Shown here: positions 27,557 to 36,243 of the stretch, one piece after another
How the letters are laid out: every line of letters starts with the position of its first letter
Position numbering within the stretch: position 1 is the stretch's first letter
Source: Streptomyces pyxinicus
GTDB lineage: Bacteria > Actinomycetota > Actinomycetes > Streptomycetales > Streptomycetaceae
Direction: 5' to 3'
Length of the DNA: 64,000 nucleotides
Assembly (NCBI RefSeq): GCF_024753135.1
Contig: NZ_JANUGP010000006.1
Location: forward strand, 248,001-312,000
Notes under the pieces: model-generated
The model's database searches: none
What the model was told of the DNA's origin: nothing
The model's input: the letters and a program-made list of their open reading frames with translations, nothing else
Position numbers and translations under genes: made by a program

Positions 27557-29068
27557 ATGACAGCACTCGACCTCAGCAGCCCCGTGGCCGTCGTCGGCAC
27601 CGGCACCATGGGCCAGGGCATCGCCCAGGTCGCGCTCGTCGCCGGCCACCCCGTGCGGCTGTACGACGCAGCCGCCGGGCGGGCCCACGACGCGGCCGAA
27701 GCGATCGGCACCCGTCTCGACCGGCTCGTGGCGAAGGGCCGGCTCACCGCCGCCGACCGGGACGCGGCCCGCGCCCGGCTGCGGCCGGCGGACAGCCTTT
27801 CGGAGCTGGCCGACTGCGGGCTCGTCGTGGAGGCGGTACTGGAGCGGCTGGACGTGAAACAGCAGCTCTTCGGCGAGCTGGAGGACCTCGTCGCCGAGGA
27901 CTGCCTGCTCGCCACCAACACCTCCTCGCTGTCGGTCACGGCCATCGGCGGCCGGCTGCGCCACCCCGGCCGCCTCGTCGGCCTGCACTTCTTCAACCCC
28001 GCCCCGCTGCTGCCGCTGGTGGAGGTCGTCTCCGGGTTCGCCACCGACGTCACGTCGGCCACGCGCGCGTACGAGACCGCGCGCGCCTGGGGCAAGACGC
28101 CGGTGGCCTGCGCGGACACCCCCGGCTTCATCGTCAACCGGATCGCCCGGCCCTTCTACGCCGAGGCCTTCGCCGTCTACGAGGCCCAGGCCGCCGACCC
28201 GGCCACCATCGACGCGGTGCTGCGCGAGTGCGGCGGCTTCCGGATGGGCGCCTTCGAACTGACCGACCTGATCGGACAGGACGTCAACGAGTCCGTCACC
28301 CACTCGGTGTGGCAGTCCTTCTTCCAGGACGTGCGCTTCACGCCCTCCCTGGCCCAGCGCCGCCTGGTGGAGTCCGGCCGGCTCGGCCGCAAGACCGGCC
28401 ACGGCTGGTACGACCACACCGAGGGCGCCGAGCGGCCCGAGCCGCACACCGCCGACAAGGAGCGGCCGCCCGCTCACGTCGTCGCCGAGGGTGACCTCGG
28501 GCCGGCCGCCGAACTGCTCGCGCTGATCCGCGAGGCGGGCATCCGGGTCCGCGAGGAGGACGAGGACAACGGCACCCGGCTGGTGCTGCCCAGCGGCGGC
28601 CAGCTGGTCCTCGCCGACGGCCAGACCAGCGCGGAGTTCCGCGACGTCGTCTACTTCGACCTCGCCCTGGACTACCGCGAGGCCACCCGCGTCGCCCTGT
28701 CCGCGAGCCAGGACACCGCGCCGGCCACCCTCGCGGAGGCGATCGGCCTGTTCCAGGCGCTCGGCAAGGACGTCAGCGTGATCGGCGACGTCCCGGGCCT
28801 GATCGTCGCCCGGACGGTCGCCCGCCTCGTCGACCTCGCCCACGACGCCGTCGCCAAGGGTGTCGCCACCGAGGAGGACATCGACACCGCGATGCGCCTC
28901 GGCGTCAACTACCCGCTCGGCCCCTGTGAATGGAACCGCGGGCTCCCGCGCGGGTGGGCCTACGACCTGCTGGACGAGATGCACCACCGCGACCCCTCCG
29001 GCCGCTACGCACCCTCCCTCGCCCTGTACCGACACTCGTCCACCGACCCGCGGGAGGGCACCCCATGA
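27557..29068 (+). CDS. paaH: 3-hydroxyacyl-CoA dehydrogenase, PaaH type
   Basis: Protein of 503 residues. The NAD-binding Rossmann domain (VVGTGTMGQGIAQVALVAGHPVRLYD) comprises about 1-190. Two successive C-terminal 3HCDH domains follow (first after DTPGFIVNRIARPF, second after DVPGLIVARTVARL). The catalytic His lies in VGLHFFNPAP. It oxidises 3-hydroxyadipyl-CoA in phenylacetate breakdown or a related 3-hydroxyacyl-CoA. The stop overlaps the tetR start (ATGA). The assignment to phenylacetate rests on context. Confidence 0.9.
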   Translation: MTALDLSSPVAVVGTGTMGQGIAQVALVAGHPVRLYDAAAGRAHDAAEAIGTRLDRLVAKGRLTAADRDAARARLRPADSLSELADCGLVVEAVLERLDVKQQLFGELEDLVAEDCLLATNTSSLSVTAIGGRLRHPGRLVGLHFFNPAPLLPLVEVVSGFATDVTSATRAYETARAWGKTPVACADTPGFIVNRIARPFYAEAFAVYEAQAADPATIDAVLRECGGFRMGAFELTDLIGQDVNESVTHSVWQSFFQDVRFTPSLAQRRLVESGRLGRKTGHGWYDHTEGAERPEPHTADKERPPAHVVAEGDLGPAAELLALIREAGIRVREEDEDNGTRLVLPSGGQLVLADGQTSAEFRDVVYFDLALDYREATRVALSASQDTAPATLAEAIGLFQALGKDVSVIGDVPGLIVARTVARLVDLAHDAVAKGVATEEDIDTAMRLGVNYPLGPCEWNRGLPRGWAYDLLDEMHHRDPSGRYAPSLALYRHSSTDPREGTP

Positions 29069-29652
29069 CCACGGCGAAGCGCGACACATACACCCCCGAG
29101 ACACTGCTGACCGTCGCCGTGCGGGTCTTCAACGAGCGGGGCTACGACGGCACGTCCATGGAGCACCTGTCCAAGGCGGCCGGCATCTCCAAGTCGTCGA
29201 TCTACCACCACGTCAGCGGCAAGGAGGAACTGCTCCAGCGGGCCGTCAGCCGCGCCCTGGACGAGCTGTTCGCGATCCTGGACGAGGAGCACGCGCGCGC
29301 GGGACGCTCCGTCGACCGCCTGGAGCACGTCGTACGGCGCATGGTCGAGGTGCTGATAGCCGAGCTGCCGTACGTGACGCTGCTGCTGCGGGTGCGGGGC
29401 AACACGGCCACCGAGCGGTGGGCCCTGGAGCGGCGCCGCGATTTCGACCACCGGGTCGCCGAACTGCTGAAGGCGGCTGCCGCCGACGGGGACGTGCGCG
29501 GGGACATCGAGGTCAGACTGGCCACCCGGCTGGTCTTCGGGATGATCAACTCCATCGTGGAGTGGTACCGCCCGGAGGCACGCGGCGCGAGCGGCCGGGA
29601 GGTGGCCGACGCGGTCACCCGGCTGGTCCTCGCGGGGCTTCGGCAGGCGTAG
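29065..29652 (+). CDS. paaR: TetR/AcrR family regulator, probable PaaR
   Basis: Repressor of 195 residues with an N-terminal helix-turn-helix (about 8-55, VFNERGYDGTSMEHLSKAAG then ISKSSIYHHVSGKEEL) and an all-helical ligand-binding C-terminus. It is translationally coupled to the hydroxyacyl-CoA dehydrogenase. The three similar palindromes at 22206, 27486 and 30308 are its likely targets, with phenylacetyl-CoA as the expected inducer by analogy with other actinobacterial PaaR proteins. The symbol is inferred. Confidence 0.88.
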   Translation: MTTAKRDTYTPETLLTVAVRVFNERGYDGTSMEHLSKAAGISKSSIYHHVSGKEELLQRAVSRALDELFAILDEEHARAGRSVDRLEHVVRRMVEVLIAELPYVTLLLRVRGNTATERWALERRRDFDHRVAELLKAAAADGDVRGDIEVRLATRLVFGMINSIVEWYRPEARGASGREVADAVTRLVLAGLRQA

Positions 29653-29669
29653 CGCCCGGGCCGGGGGCG

Positions 29670-29702
29670 CGGGCGGGCTGGGGGTCGAGCCCCCCGCCCG
29701 GG
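29670..29702. terminator. GC-rich hairpin between tetR and lrp
   Basis: An imperfect G-rich/C-rich stem closed by a tcga loop (around 29685-29688) lies in the 56-bp gap of two convergent genes. No U-run. Read as a probable bidirectional terminator. Confidence 0.5.
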
Positions 29703-29708
29703 CCGGGG

Positions 29709-30206
29709 TCAGGCCTCCGGCTCCACGTCCTCCTCCTCGAACACCAGCAGGGTGCGGGTGCTGAGCACCTCCGGGATCGACTGGATCCGGGTGAGCACCA
29801 GCTCGCGCAGCGCCCTGTTGTCGGGCGTGTGGACCAGCAGCAGCACGTCGAAATCGCCGCCCACGAGGGCGATGTGCGAGGCGCCGGGCAGCCGGCGCAG
29901 CTGCTCGCGGACCGTGCGCCAGGTGTTCTGCACGATCTTCAGCGTGATGTACGCCGAGGTGCCGTGTCCCGCACGCTCGTGGTCCACGCGCGCGCTGAAC
30001 CCCCGGATCACCCCGTCCTCGACGAGCCGGTTGATGCGCGCGTAGGCGTTGGCGCGCGAGACGTGGACGCGTTCGGCGACGGACCGTATCGAGGCCCGGC
30101 CGTCCGCCTGGAGGATGTTCAGGATGTCCTGGTCGATGGCGTCCAGCGGGCGCGGCGGCAGGGTCACGTCGGCCTGCGCTCCGTCGGCCATTTGTTCAGG
30201 TCCCAT
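29709..30206 (-). CDS. Lrp/AsnC family transcriptional regulator
   Basis: Protein of 165 residues. The N-terminal winged HTH (about 20-70, DQDILNILQADGRASIRSVAERVHVSRANAYARINRLVEDG) is followed by a ligand-sensing RAM domain (GGDFDVLLLVHTPDNRALRELVLTRIQSIPEV). It is divergent from the branched-chain 2-oxoacid dehydrogenase operon, so likely a BkdR-like regulator responding to an amino acid. ATG 30206 follows a GGGGGGA site; ATG 30191 is an alternative. An imperfect dyad ccaggttgtgga/tccacagcctgg lies upstream (30247-30280). Confidence 0.88.
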   Translation of the reverse strand: MGPEQMADGAQADVTLPPRPLDAIDQDILNILQADGRASIRSVAERVHVSRANAYARINRLVEDGVIRGFSARVDHERAGHGTSAYITLKIVQNTWRTVREQLRRLPGASHIALVGGDFDVLLLVHTPDNRALRELVLTRIQSIPEVLSTRTLLVFEEEDVEPEA

Positions 30207-30307
30207 GTCCCCCCGCTCTGCCGCTGTGGACGCCCTGCGTTCATTCCAGGTTGTGGAGAACCGTTTGTCCACAGCCTGGAGGTGCCTGTAGCCAAATTGT
30301 GCCGACG

Positions 30308-30321
30308 ACCGAACAATCGGT
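30308..30321. promoter_or_regulatory. TetR-type operator upstream of the bkd operon
   Basis: ACCGA-ACAA-TCGGT, the third copy of the paa palindrome, 61 bp before the E1alpha start. It joins branched-chain keto acid oxidation to the same repressor, if bound. Confidence 0.65.
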
Positions 30322-30381
30322 AGGTGAGGCGCCTCACAGCCGACGCGCCTCCCGTAGCCGCTCCCACGAGGAGGTGCCGTC

Positions 30382-31536
30382 ATGACGGTTCTGGAGCAGC
30401 GGGGCGCGTACCGGCCTTCGCCGCCGCCCGCCTGGCAGCCCCGTATGGACCCCGCGCCGCTGCTGCCCGACGCCGAGCCCTACCGCGTCCTGGGCACCGA
30501 GGCGGCCGGCGAGGCCGACCCGGACCTGCTGCGCCGGCTGCACGCCCAGCTGGTGCGCGGACGCCGCTACAACACGCAGGCCACCGCGCTGACCAAGCAG
30601 GGCCGGCTCGCCGTCTACCCCTCCAGCACCGGTCAGGAGGCCTGCGAGGTCGCCGCCGCGCTCGCCCTGGAGGAGCGCGACTGGCTCTTCCCGAGCTACC
30701 GCGACACCCTCGCCGTCGTCGCCCGCGGCGTCGACCCGGTGGCCGCCCTCACCCTGCTGCGCGGCGACTGGCACCACGGCTATGACCCCCACGAACACCG
30801 GGTGGCCCCGCTCAGCACCCCGCTGGCCACCCAGCTCCCGCACGCCGTCGGCCTCGCCCACGCCGCCCGCCTCAAGGGCGACGACGTCGTGGCGCTCGCC
30901 ATGGTCGGCGACGGCGGCACCAGCGAGGGCGACTTCCACGAGGCGCTGAACTTCGCCGCCGTCTGGCAGGCACCGGTCGTCTTCCTGGTGCAGAACAACG
31001 GCTTCGCGATCTCCGTCCCGCTCGCCAAGCAGACCGCGGCGCCCTCCCTCGCCCACAAGGCCGTCGGCTACGGCATGCCGGGCCGGCTGGTCGACGGCAA
31101 CGACGCCGCGGCCGTGCACGAGGTCCTCGCCGACGCCGTCCGGCACGCCCGCGCGGGCGGCGGCCCGACCCTGGTGGAGGCGGTGACCTACCGCATCGAC
31201 GCCCACACCAACGCCGACGACGCCACCCGCTACCGGGGCGACGCCGAGATCGAGGCCTGGCGCGCCCACGACCCGGTCCAGCTGCTGGAGCGGGAGCTGA
31301 CCGGGCGCGGGCTGCTGGACGAGGCGGCGATCGAGGCCGCCCGGCAGGACGCCGAGGAGATGGCCGCCGACCTGCGCGAGCGCATGAACCGCGACCCCGA
31401 GCCGCACCCCATGGACCTCTTCGACCACGTCTACGCCGGGACCACCTCCCAGCTGCGCGAACAGCGGGCCCTGCTGCGGGCCGAACTGGAAGCGGAGCAT
31501 GAGCGGCACGGCGAACCGGAAGGCGGCGCCCGATGA
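30382..31536 (+). CDS. bkdA: Branched-chain 2-oxoacid dehydrogenase E1 alpha subunit
   Basis: Protein of 384 residues. The thiamine-diphosphate motif is MVGDGGTSEGDFHEALNFAAVWQAPVVFLVQNN (GDG...NN). Other features: FPSYRDTLAVVARG and the phosphorylation-loop-like YRIDAHTNADDATRYR. It decarboxylates the 2-keto acids of Val, Leu and Ile, or a related substrate, supplying starter units for branched fatty acids and polyketides. First gene of a three-gene operon; ATG 30382 has GAGGAGG upstream and its stop overlaps the next start by 4 nt. Confidence 0.92.
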   Translation: MTVLEQRGAYRPSPPPAWQPRMDPAPLLPDAEPYRVLGTEAAGEADPDLLRRLHAQLVRGRRYNTQATALTKQGRLAVYPSSTGQEACEVAAALALEERDWLFPSYRDTLAVVARGVDPVAALTLLRGDWHHGYDPHEHRVAPLSTPLATQLPHAVGLAHAARLKGDDVVALAMVGDGGTSEGDFHEALNFAAVWQAPVVFLVQNNGFAISVPLAKQTAAPSLAHKAVGYGMPGRLVDGNDAAAVHEVLADAVRHARAGGGPTLVEAVTYRIDAHTNADDATRYRGDAEIEAWRAHDPVQLLERELTGRGLLDEAAIEAARQDAEEMAADLRERMNRDPEPHPMDLFDHVYAGTTSQLREQRALLRAELEAEHERHGEPEGGAR

Positions 31537-32537
31537 CCACCGTGGCCGTCAAGCCCGCCACCATGGCACAGGCCCTCACCCGCGCGATGCGCGACGCGAT
31601 GGCCGCCGATCCCACCGTGCACGTCCTGGGCGAGGACGTCGGCACCCTCGGCGGTGTCTTCCGGGTCACCGACGGCCTCGCCAAGGAGTTCGGCGAGGAC
31701 CGCTGCACCGACACCCCGCTCGCCGAGGCCGGCATCCTCGGGACCGCCGTCGGCATGGCCATGTACGGGCTGCGCCCGGTGGTGGAGATGCAGTTCGACG
31801 CCTTCGCCTACCCGGCGCTCGAACAGCTGATCAGCCATGTCTCCCGGATGCGCAACCGCACCCGCGGCCGGGTCCCCCTGCCGATCACCGTGCGTGTTCC
31901 CTACGGCGGCGGCATCGGCGGCGTCGAGCACCACAGCGACTCCTCCGAGGCCTACTACATGGCCACGCCCGGCCTGCACGTCCTCACCCCGGCCACCGTC
32001 GCCGATGCCTACGGGATGCTGCGCCAGGCCATCGCCTCCGACGACCCGGTCGTCTTCCTGGAGCCCAAGCGGCTGTACTGGTCGAAGGACACCTGGAACC
32101 CCGAGCAGCCCACCGAGGTGGAGCCGGTCGGCCGCGCGGTGGTCCGCCGCCCCGGCACCAGCGCCACCCTCCTCACCTACGGCCCCTCCCTTCCGGTCTG
32201 TCTGGAGGCCGCCGAGGCCGCCCGCGCGGAGGGCTGGGACCTGGAGGTGCTCGACCTGCGCTCCCTGGTGCCGTTCGACGACGAGACGGTGTGCGCGGCC
32301 GTCCGGCGCACCGGACGCGCGGTCGTCGTCCACGAGTCCACCGGCTTCGGCGGGCCCGGCGGCGAGATCGCGGCCCGTGTCACCGAGCGCTGCTTCCACC
32401 ACCTGGAGGCGCCGGTGCTGCGCGTGGCCGGCTTCGACATCCCCTACCCGCCGCCGATGCTGGAGCGGCACCACCTGCCCGGCGTCGACCGCGTCCTGGA
32501 CGCCGTGGCCCGTCTGCAGTGGGAGGCCGAGGGCTGA
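31533..32537 (+). CDS. bkdB: Branched-chain 2-oxoacid dehydrogenase E1 beta subunit
   Basis: Protein of 334 residues: GEDVGTLGGVFRVTDGLAKEFG and RVPYGGGIGGVEHHSDSSEAYY of the pyrimidine-binding domain, then the transketolase C-terminal domain with VHESTGFGGPGGEIAARVTE. It forms the E1 heterotetramer with the preceding alpha subunit. Its stop shares one base with the E2 start. Confidence 0.93.
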   Translation: MTTVAVKPATMAQALTRAMRDAMAADPTVHVLGEDVGTLGGVFRVTDGLAKEFGEDRCTDTPLAEAGILGTAVGMAMYGLRPVVEMQFDAFAYPALEQLISHVSRMRNRTRGRVPLPITVRVPYGGGIGGVEHHSDSSEAYYMATPGLHVLTPATVADAYGMLRQAIASDDPVVFLEPKRLYWSKDTWNPEQPTEVEPVGRAVVRRPGTSATLLTYGPSLPVCLEAAEAARAEGWDLEVLDLRSLVPFDDETVCAAVRRTGRAVVVHESTGFGGPGGEIAARVTERCFHHLEAPVLRVAGFDIPYPPPMLERHHLPGVDRVLDAVARLQWEAEG

Positions 32538-33877
32538 TGGCACAGGTGCTGGAGTTCAAGCTTCCCGACCTCGGCGAGGGCCTCACCGAGGCGGAGATCG
32601 TCCGCTGGTTGGTGCGGGTCGGCGACGTGGTCGCCATCGACCAGCCGGTCGTGGAGGTCGAGACGGCCAAGGCCATGGTCGAGGTCCCCTGCCCCTACGG
32701 CGGCGTGGTCACCGCCCGCTACGGCGAGGAGGGCACCGAACTGCCCGTCGGCGCCCCGCTGCTGACGGTCGCCGTCGGCGAACCGGCGGCAGCGCCGGAG
32801 GGCTCGGGCAACGTACTGGTGGGATACGGCACCTCGGAAGCGCCGACCCGGCGCCGCCGGGTACGGCCGGCGCCCCTGAGGTCCGTGAACGGCGCCGACA
32901 CGGGCACCCCCAGCGCCTCCGCGCCGCCCCCGGCGCCCACCGTGACGGCACCCGCGCGCGGAACCCCGCTCCCCGACCAGGGCCCCGTGCCGGTCATCTC
33001 ACCGCTGGTCCGCCGGCTGGCCCGCGAAGGTGGTGTCGATCTGCGGCGGCTGGCGGGCTCGGGCCCGGACGGCCTGATCCTGCGCGTGGACGTCGAGCAG
33101 GCGCTGAAGGGTGGGACGGGTCAGGGCACGGCCGAGCCCGCCACGGTCACGCCCGCACCGGCTCCCGCCACTTCCGGCACGGGTGCCGAAGGCGTGCGCA
33201 TCCCGCTCAAGGGTGTGCGTGGAGCCGTCGCCGACAAGCTGTCCCGCAGCCGCCGGGAGATCCCGGACGCGACCTGCTGGGTCGACGCCGACGCCACCGA
33301 GCTGATGCGCGCCCGCACGGCGATGAACGCGGCGGGCGGGCCGAAGATCTCCCTCCTCGCGCTGCTCGCCCGCGTCTGCACCGCGGCTCTCGCCCGGTTC
33401 CCCGAGCTGAACTCGTTCGTGGACACCGAGGCCCGCGAGATCGTCCGGCTCGACCGGGTCCACCTCGGGTTCGCCGCACAGACCGAGCGCGGCCTGGTCG
33501 TGCCGGTCGTCCGGGACGCCCACGCGCGGGGCGCCGAGTCGCTGACCGCCGAGTTCGCCCGGCTCACCGAGGCCGCCCGCACCGGAACGCTCACCCCCGG
33601 GGAACTCACCGGCGGCACCTTCACGCTGAACAACTACGGGGTCTTCGGCGTCGACGGCTCCACGCCGATCATCAACCACCCCGAGGCGGCCATGCTCGGC
33701 GTCGGCCGGATCGTGCCCAAACCCTGGGTGCACGAGGGCGAGCTGGCCGTGCGCCAGGTCGTCCAGCTGTCGCTCACCTTCGACCACCGGGTCTGCGACG
33801 GCGGCACGGCCGGCGGCTTCCTGCGGTACGTGGCCGACTGCGTCGAACAGCCGGCGGTGCTGCTGCGCACGCTCTGA
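32537..33877 (+). CDS. bkdC: Branched-chain 2-oxoacid dehydrogenase E2 (dihydrolipoamide acyltransferase)
   Basis: Protein of 446 residues. One lipoyl domain (about 3-80, lipoyl Lys in VEVETAKAMVEVP) is followed by a Pro/Ala linker, an E1/E3-binding domain (about 150-185, ISPLVRRLAREGGVDLRRLAGSG) and the catalytic domain (about 215-446), with the active-site His in LTFDHRVCDGGTAGG. It transfers the acyl group to CoA. No E3 gene is in the window, so the dehydrogenase component must come from elsewhere. Confidence 0.93.
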   Translation: MAQVLEFKLPDLGEGLTEAEIVRWLVRVGDVVAIDQPVVEVETAKAMVEVPCPYGGVVTARYGEEGTELPVGAPLLTVAVGEPAAAPEGSGNVLVGYGTSEAPTRRRRVRPAPLRSVNGADTGTPSASAPPPAPTVTAPARGTPLPDQGPVPVISPLVRRLAREGGVDLRRLAGSGPDGLILRVDVEQALKGGTGQGTAEPATVTPAPAPATSGTGAEGVRIPLKGVRGAVADKLSRSRREIPDATCWVDADATELMRARTAMNAAGGPKISLLALLARVCTAALARFPELNSFVDTEAREIVRLDRVHLGFAAQTERGLVVPVVRDAHARGAESLTAEFARLTEAARTGTLTPGELTGGTFTLNNYGVFGVDGSTPIINHPEAAMLGVGRIVPKPWVHEGELAVRQVVQLSLTFDHRVCDGGTAGGFLRYVADCVEQPAVLLRTL

Positions 33878-33889
33878 CTCACCGACGGA

Positions 33890-33925
33890 CCGCCCACCCA
33901 GCGCCGCACGGGTTCCGGTGGGCGG
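33890..33925 (+). terminator. Probable terminator of the bkd operon
   Basis: 9-bp perfect stem (ccgcccacc 33890-33898; ggtgggcgg 33917-33925) with an 18-nt loop, directly after the E2 stop. No U-run. Confidence 0.5.
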
Positions 33926-33949
33926 GAGCCGACAGGACATACTCGGAGG

Positions 33950-34870
33950 GTGACCGACAACGCTTCCGCCGGGGCCGGGACCGCCGTGCCGTACGACGCC
34001 GTCGTACCGGCCGGTGGTGCCGCCCGGCGGCTCGGCGGCATCGACAAGCCCGGCGTGCGGGTCGGCGGCCGCGCCCTGCTCGACCGGGTGCTCGCGGCCT
34101 GCGCGGACGCCCGGACGACCGTGGTCGTCGCCGCGCCCCGGCCCACCGTCCGGCCGGTGCGCTGGGCGCGCGAGGAGCCGCCCGGCGGCGGGCCGGTGGC
34201 CGCGCTGGCGGCCGGACTGCGGCACACCACGGCCGAGCACGCCGTGGTCCTCTCCGCCGACCTGCCCTTCCTCGAACCGGTCACCGTGCGGCGCCTGTTG
34301 GCAGCCCTGCGGGCGTCCGGCGCCGACGGTGCGCTGCTCACCGACGCCGACGGCCGTGACCAGCCGCTCGTGGCCGCCTACCGCACTGCCGCGCTGCACC
34401 GGGAACTGGCCGCCCTCGCCGCCGCGCACGACGGCCTGGCCGGGCTGCCCCTGCGCCGGCTCACCGGTGCCCTGCGCCTCATCCGCGTCCCGGACCCGCT
34501 CGCCTCCTTCGACTGCGACACCTGGGACGACATCGCCGACGCCAGGGCACGCATCAGGGAGCATGGACACGTGTTGGATGAATGGATCTCCGCAGTCAAG
34601 GACGAACTGGGCATCGACCTGGACGTCGACACCCGCGCCCTGCTCGACCTGGCCCGGGACGCCGCGCACGGCGTGGCCCGCCCGGCCGCCCCGCTGACCA
34701 CCTTCCTCGTCGGCTACGCCGCGGCACGGGCCCAAGGAGGCCCCGAGGCCGTCGCGGAGGCCACCCGCAAGGCCGCCGCGCTGGCCCTGCGCTGGGAGGA
34801 AGAGAACGAGAAGGACGACGCGGGCACGACGGGCAAGAGCGGGGGCCCGAGCGCCCCGGACGCCGGATGA
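33950..34870 (+). CDS. MobA-like nucleotidyltransferase fused to a DUF6457 domain
   Basis: Protein of 306 residues. The N-terminal part (about 15-205) is a molybdenum-cofactor guanylyltransferase-like fold: VVPAGGAARRLGGIDKPGVRVGG (nucleotide loop), VVLSADLPFLEPVTV (metal Asp) and QPLVAAYRT. A C-terminal helical region (about 210-290, LDEWISAVKDELGIDLDVD) matches the DUF6457 type. The start is GTG 33950; the GGAG is too close, and CATACT 6 nt upstream suggests a leaderless mRNA. Overlap with moeA (ATGA) supports a molybdopterin role. Confidence 0.85.
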   Translation: MTDNASAGAGTAVPYDAVVPAGGAARRLGGIDKPGVRVGGRALLDRVLAACADARTTVVVAAPRPTVRPVRWAREEPPGGGPVAALAAGLRHTTAEHAVVLSADLPFLEPVTVRRLLAALRASGADGALLTDADGRDQPLVAAYRTAALHRELAALAAAHDGLAGLPLRRLTGALRLIRVPDPLASFDCDTWDDIADARARIREHGHVLDEWISAVKDELGIDLDVDTRALLDLARDAAHGVARPAAPLTTFLVGYAAARAQGGPEAVAEATRKAAALALRWEEENEKDDAGTTGKSGGPSAPDAG

Positions 34871-36240
34871 CCGCCCCCGGGACCCAGGCCGGCGCACCCG
34901 CGGACGGTGACGACCTCGACGTGGAGGAGGCGCTGGCTCTGGTGCGGGAACCCCAGGACGACGGCACCGCCCCCGCCCCCGCCCCGCGCCGCGAGGAGGC
35001 GCCGCACGGCCGGCCCGAGCGGCACGGCGGGGACGGGCACCGCGCCACCCCCTGGCCGGAGGCGCGCGAGATCGCCGCCCGCGCCGCCCGCTCCGGCACC
35101 CGCCGCGCGCCCGTCTCCGTGCCGCTCGGCGACGCCCTCGGCCTGGTCCTGGCAGCCCCTCTCGACGCGCTCACCGACCTGCCCTCCTTCGACACCTCCG
35201 CGATGGACGGCTGGGCCGTCGCCGGGCCCGGCCCCTGGCAGGTGCGCGGCGAGGGAGCCCTCGCCGGGCACGCCCGGCCCGAGCCGCTCACCGACGGCGA
35301 GGCGGTCCGGATCGCGACCGGTGCCCGCATCCCCGCCGACACCACCGCGGTCCTGCGCAGCGAGCACGGCCGCTCCGACGCCCAGGGCCGGCTGCACGCC
35401 CCCCGGGAGCTGACGCACGGGCAGGACATCCGCCCGCGCGGCCAGGAGTGCCGTATCGGGGACCAACTGCTGCCCGTGGGCACCCTGATCACCCCCGCCG
35501 TACTGGGCCTCGCCGCCGCGGCCGGGTACGACACCGTCACCGCCGTACCCCGCCCTCGCGTCGAAGTCCTCGTCCTCGGTGATGAGTTGCTGACCGAGGG
35601 ACTGCCGCACGACGGACTGATCCGGGACGCGCTCGGCCCCATGCTGCCGCCCTGGCTGCGCGCACTCGGCGCCGAGACCGTCGCGGTGCGCCGGATCGGT
35701 GATGACGCGAAGGCCCTGCGCAGGGCGGTCGCCGCCTCGCTCGCCGACCTGATCGTCACCACGGGCGGCACCGCCGGCGGCCCCGTCGATTATGTCCACC
35801 CCGTCCTGGAGCGCATCGGCGCCGAACTCCTCGTCGACGGCGTCAAGGTGCGCCCCGGGCACCCCATGCTGCTCGCCCGCACCGAGGACGGCCGGCACCT
35901 GGTGGGACTGCCCGGCAACCCCCTCGCCGCCGTCTCCGGGCTGCTCACGCTCGCCGAGCCCCTGCTGCGCACCCTGGCCGCCCGCCCCGCCCCCGAGCCG
36001 TACACACTGCCGCTGCGGGACGGGGTGCCGGGACATCCGTACGACACCCGGCTCGTTCCCGTGGTGCTGCGCGGCGACAGCGCCGTACCGCTGCACTACA
36101 ACGGGCCCGCCATGCTGCGCGGGATCGCGGCCGCCGACGCGCTGGCCGTCGTACCGCCGGACGGGGCCCGGCCCGGCGAGGAGGCGGAACTGCTGGACCT
36201 GCCATGGGCGGCCGCGGGGATCGGGGTGTGTTTCACGTGA
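34867..36240 (+). CDS. moeA: Molybdopterin molybdenumtransferase MoeA
   Basis: Protein of 457 residues that inserts molybdate into adenylylated molybdopterin. Motifs: LPSFDTSAMDGWAVAG, RIATGARIPADTTAVLRSE, VLVLGDELLTEG, TTGGTAGGPVDYV and GLPGNPLAAVSG. A variable acidic/Pro-rich N-terminal stretch (about 1-60) precedes the MoeA core. The start overlaps the MobA-like stop, and the stop is embedded in a parS site and overlaps the channel gene start. Confidence 0.93.
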   Translation: MTAPGTQAGAPADGDDLDVEEALALVREPQDDGTAPAPAPRREEAPHGRPERHGGDGHRATPWPEAREIAARAARSGTRRAPVSVPLGDALGLVLAAPLDALTDLPSFDTSAMDGWAVAGPGPWQVRGEGALAGHARPEPLTDGEAVRIATGARIPADTTAVLRSEHGRSDAQGRLHAPRELTHGQDIRPRGQECRIGDQLLPVGTLITPAVLGLAAAAGYDTVTAVPRPRVEVLVLGDELLTEGLPHDGLIRDALGPMLPPWLRALGAETVAVRRIGDDAKALRRAVAASLADLIVTTGGTAGGPVDYVHPVLERIGAELLVDGVKVRPGHPMLLARTEDGRHLVGLPGNPLAAVSGLLTLAEPLLRTLAARPAPEPYTLPLRDGVPGHPYDTRLVPVVLRGDSAVPLHYNGPAMLRGIAAADALAVVPPDGARPGEEAELLDLPWAAAGIGVCFT

Positions 36241-36243
36241 AAC
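36230..36243. other. parS centromere-like site
   Basis: GTTTCACGTGAAAC, a perfect 14-bp palindrome identical to the ParB-binding parS consensus that clusters around oriC in Streptomyces. It spans the last codons of moeA and the first codons of the channel gene, so both reading frames are constrained by it. No second perfect copy was found by eye in the window. Confidence 0.9.

Noticed and set aside
30207..30383. Longer N-terminus for the Lrp regulator
   Set aside because: It would cover the operator and dyad region; ATG 30206 has a strong ribosome site.
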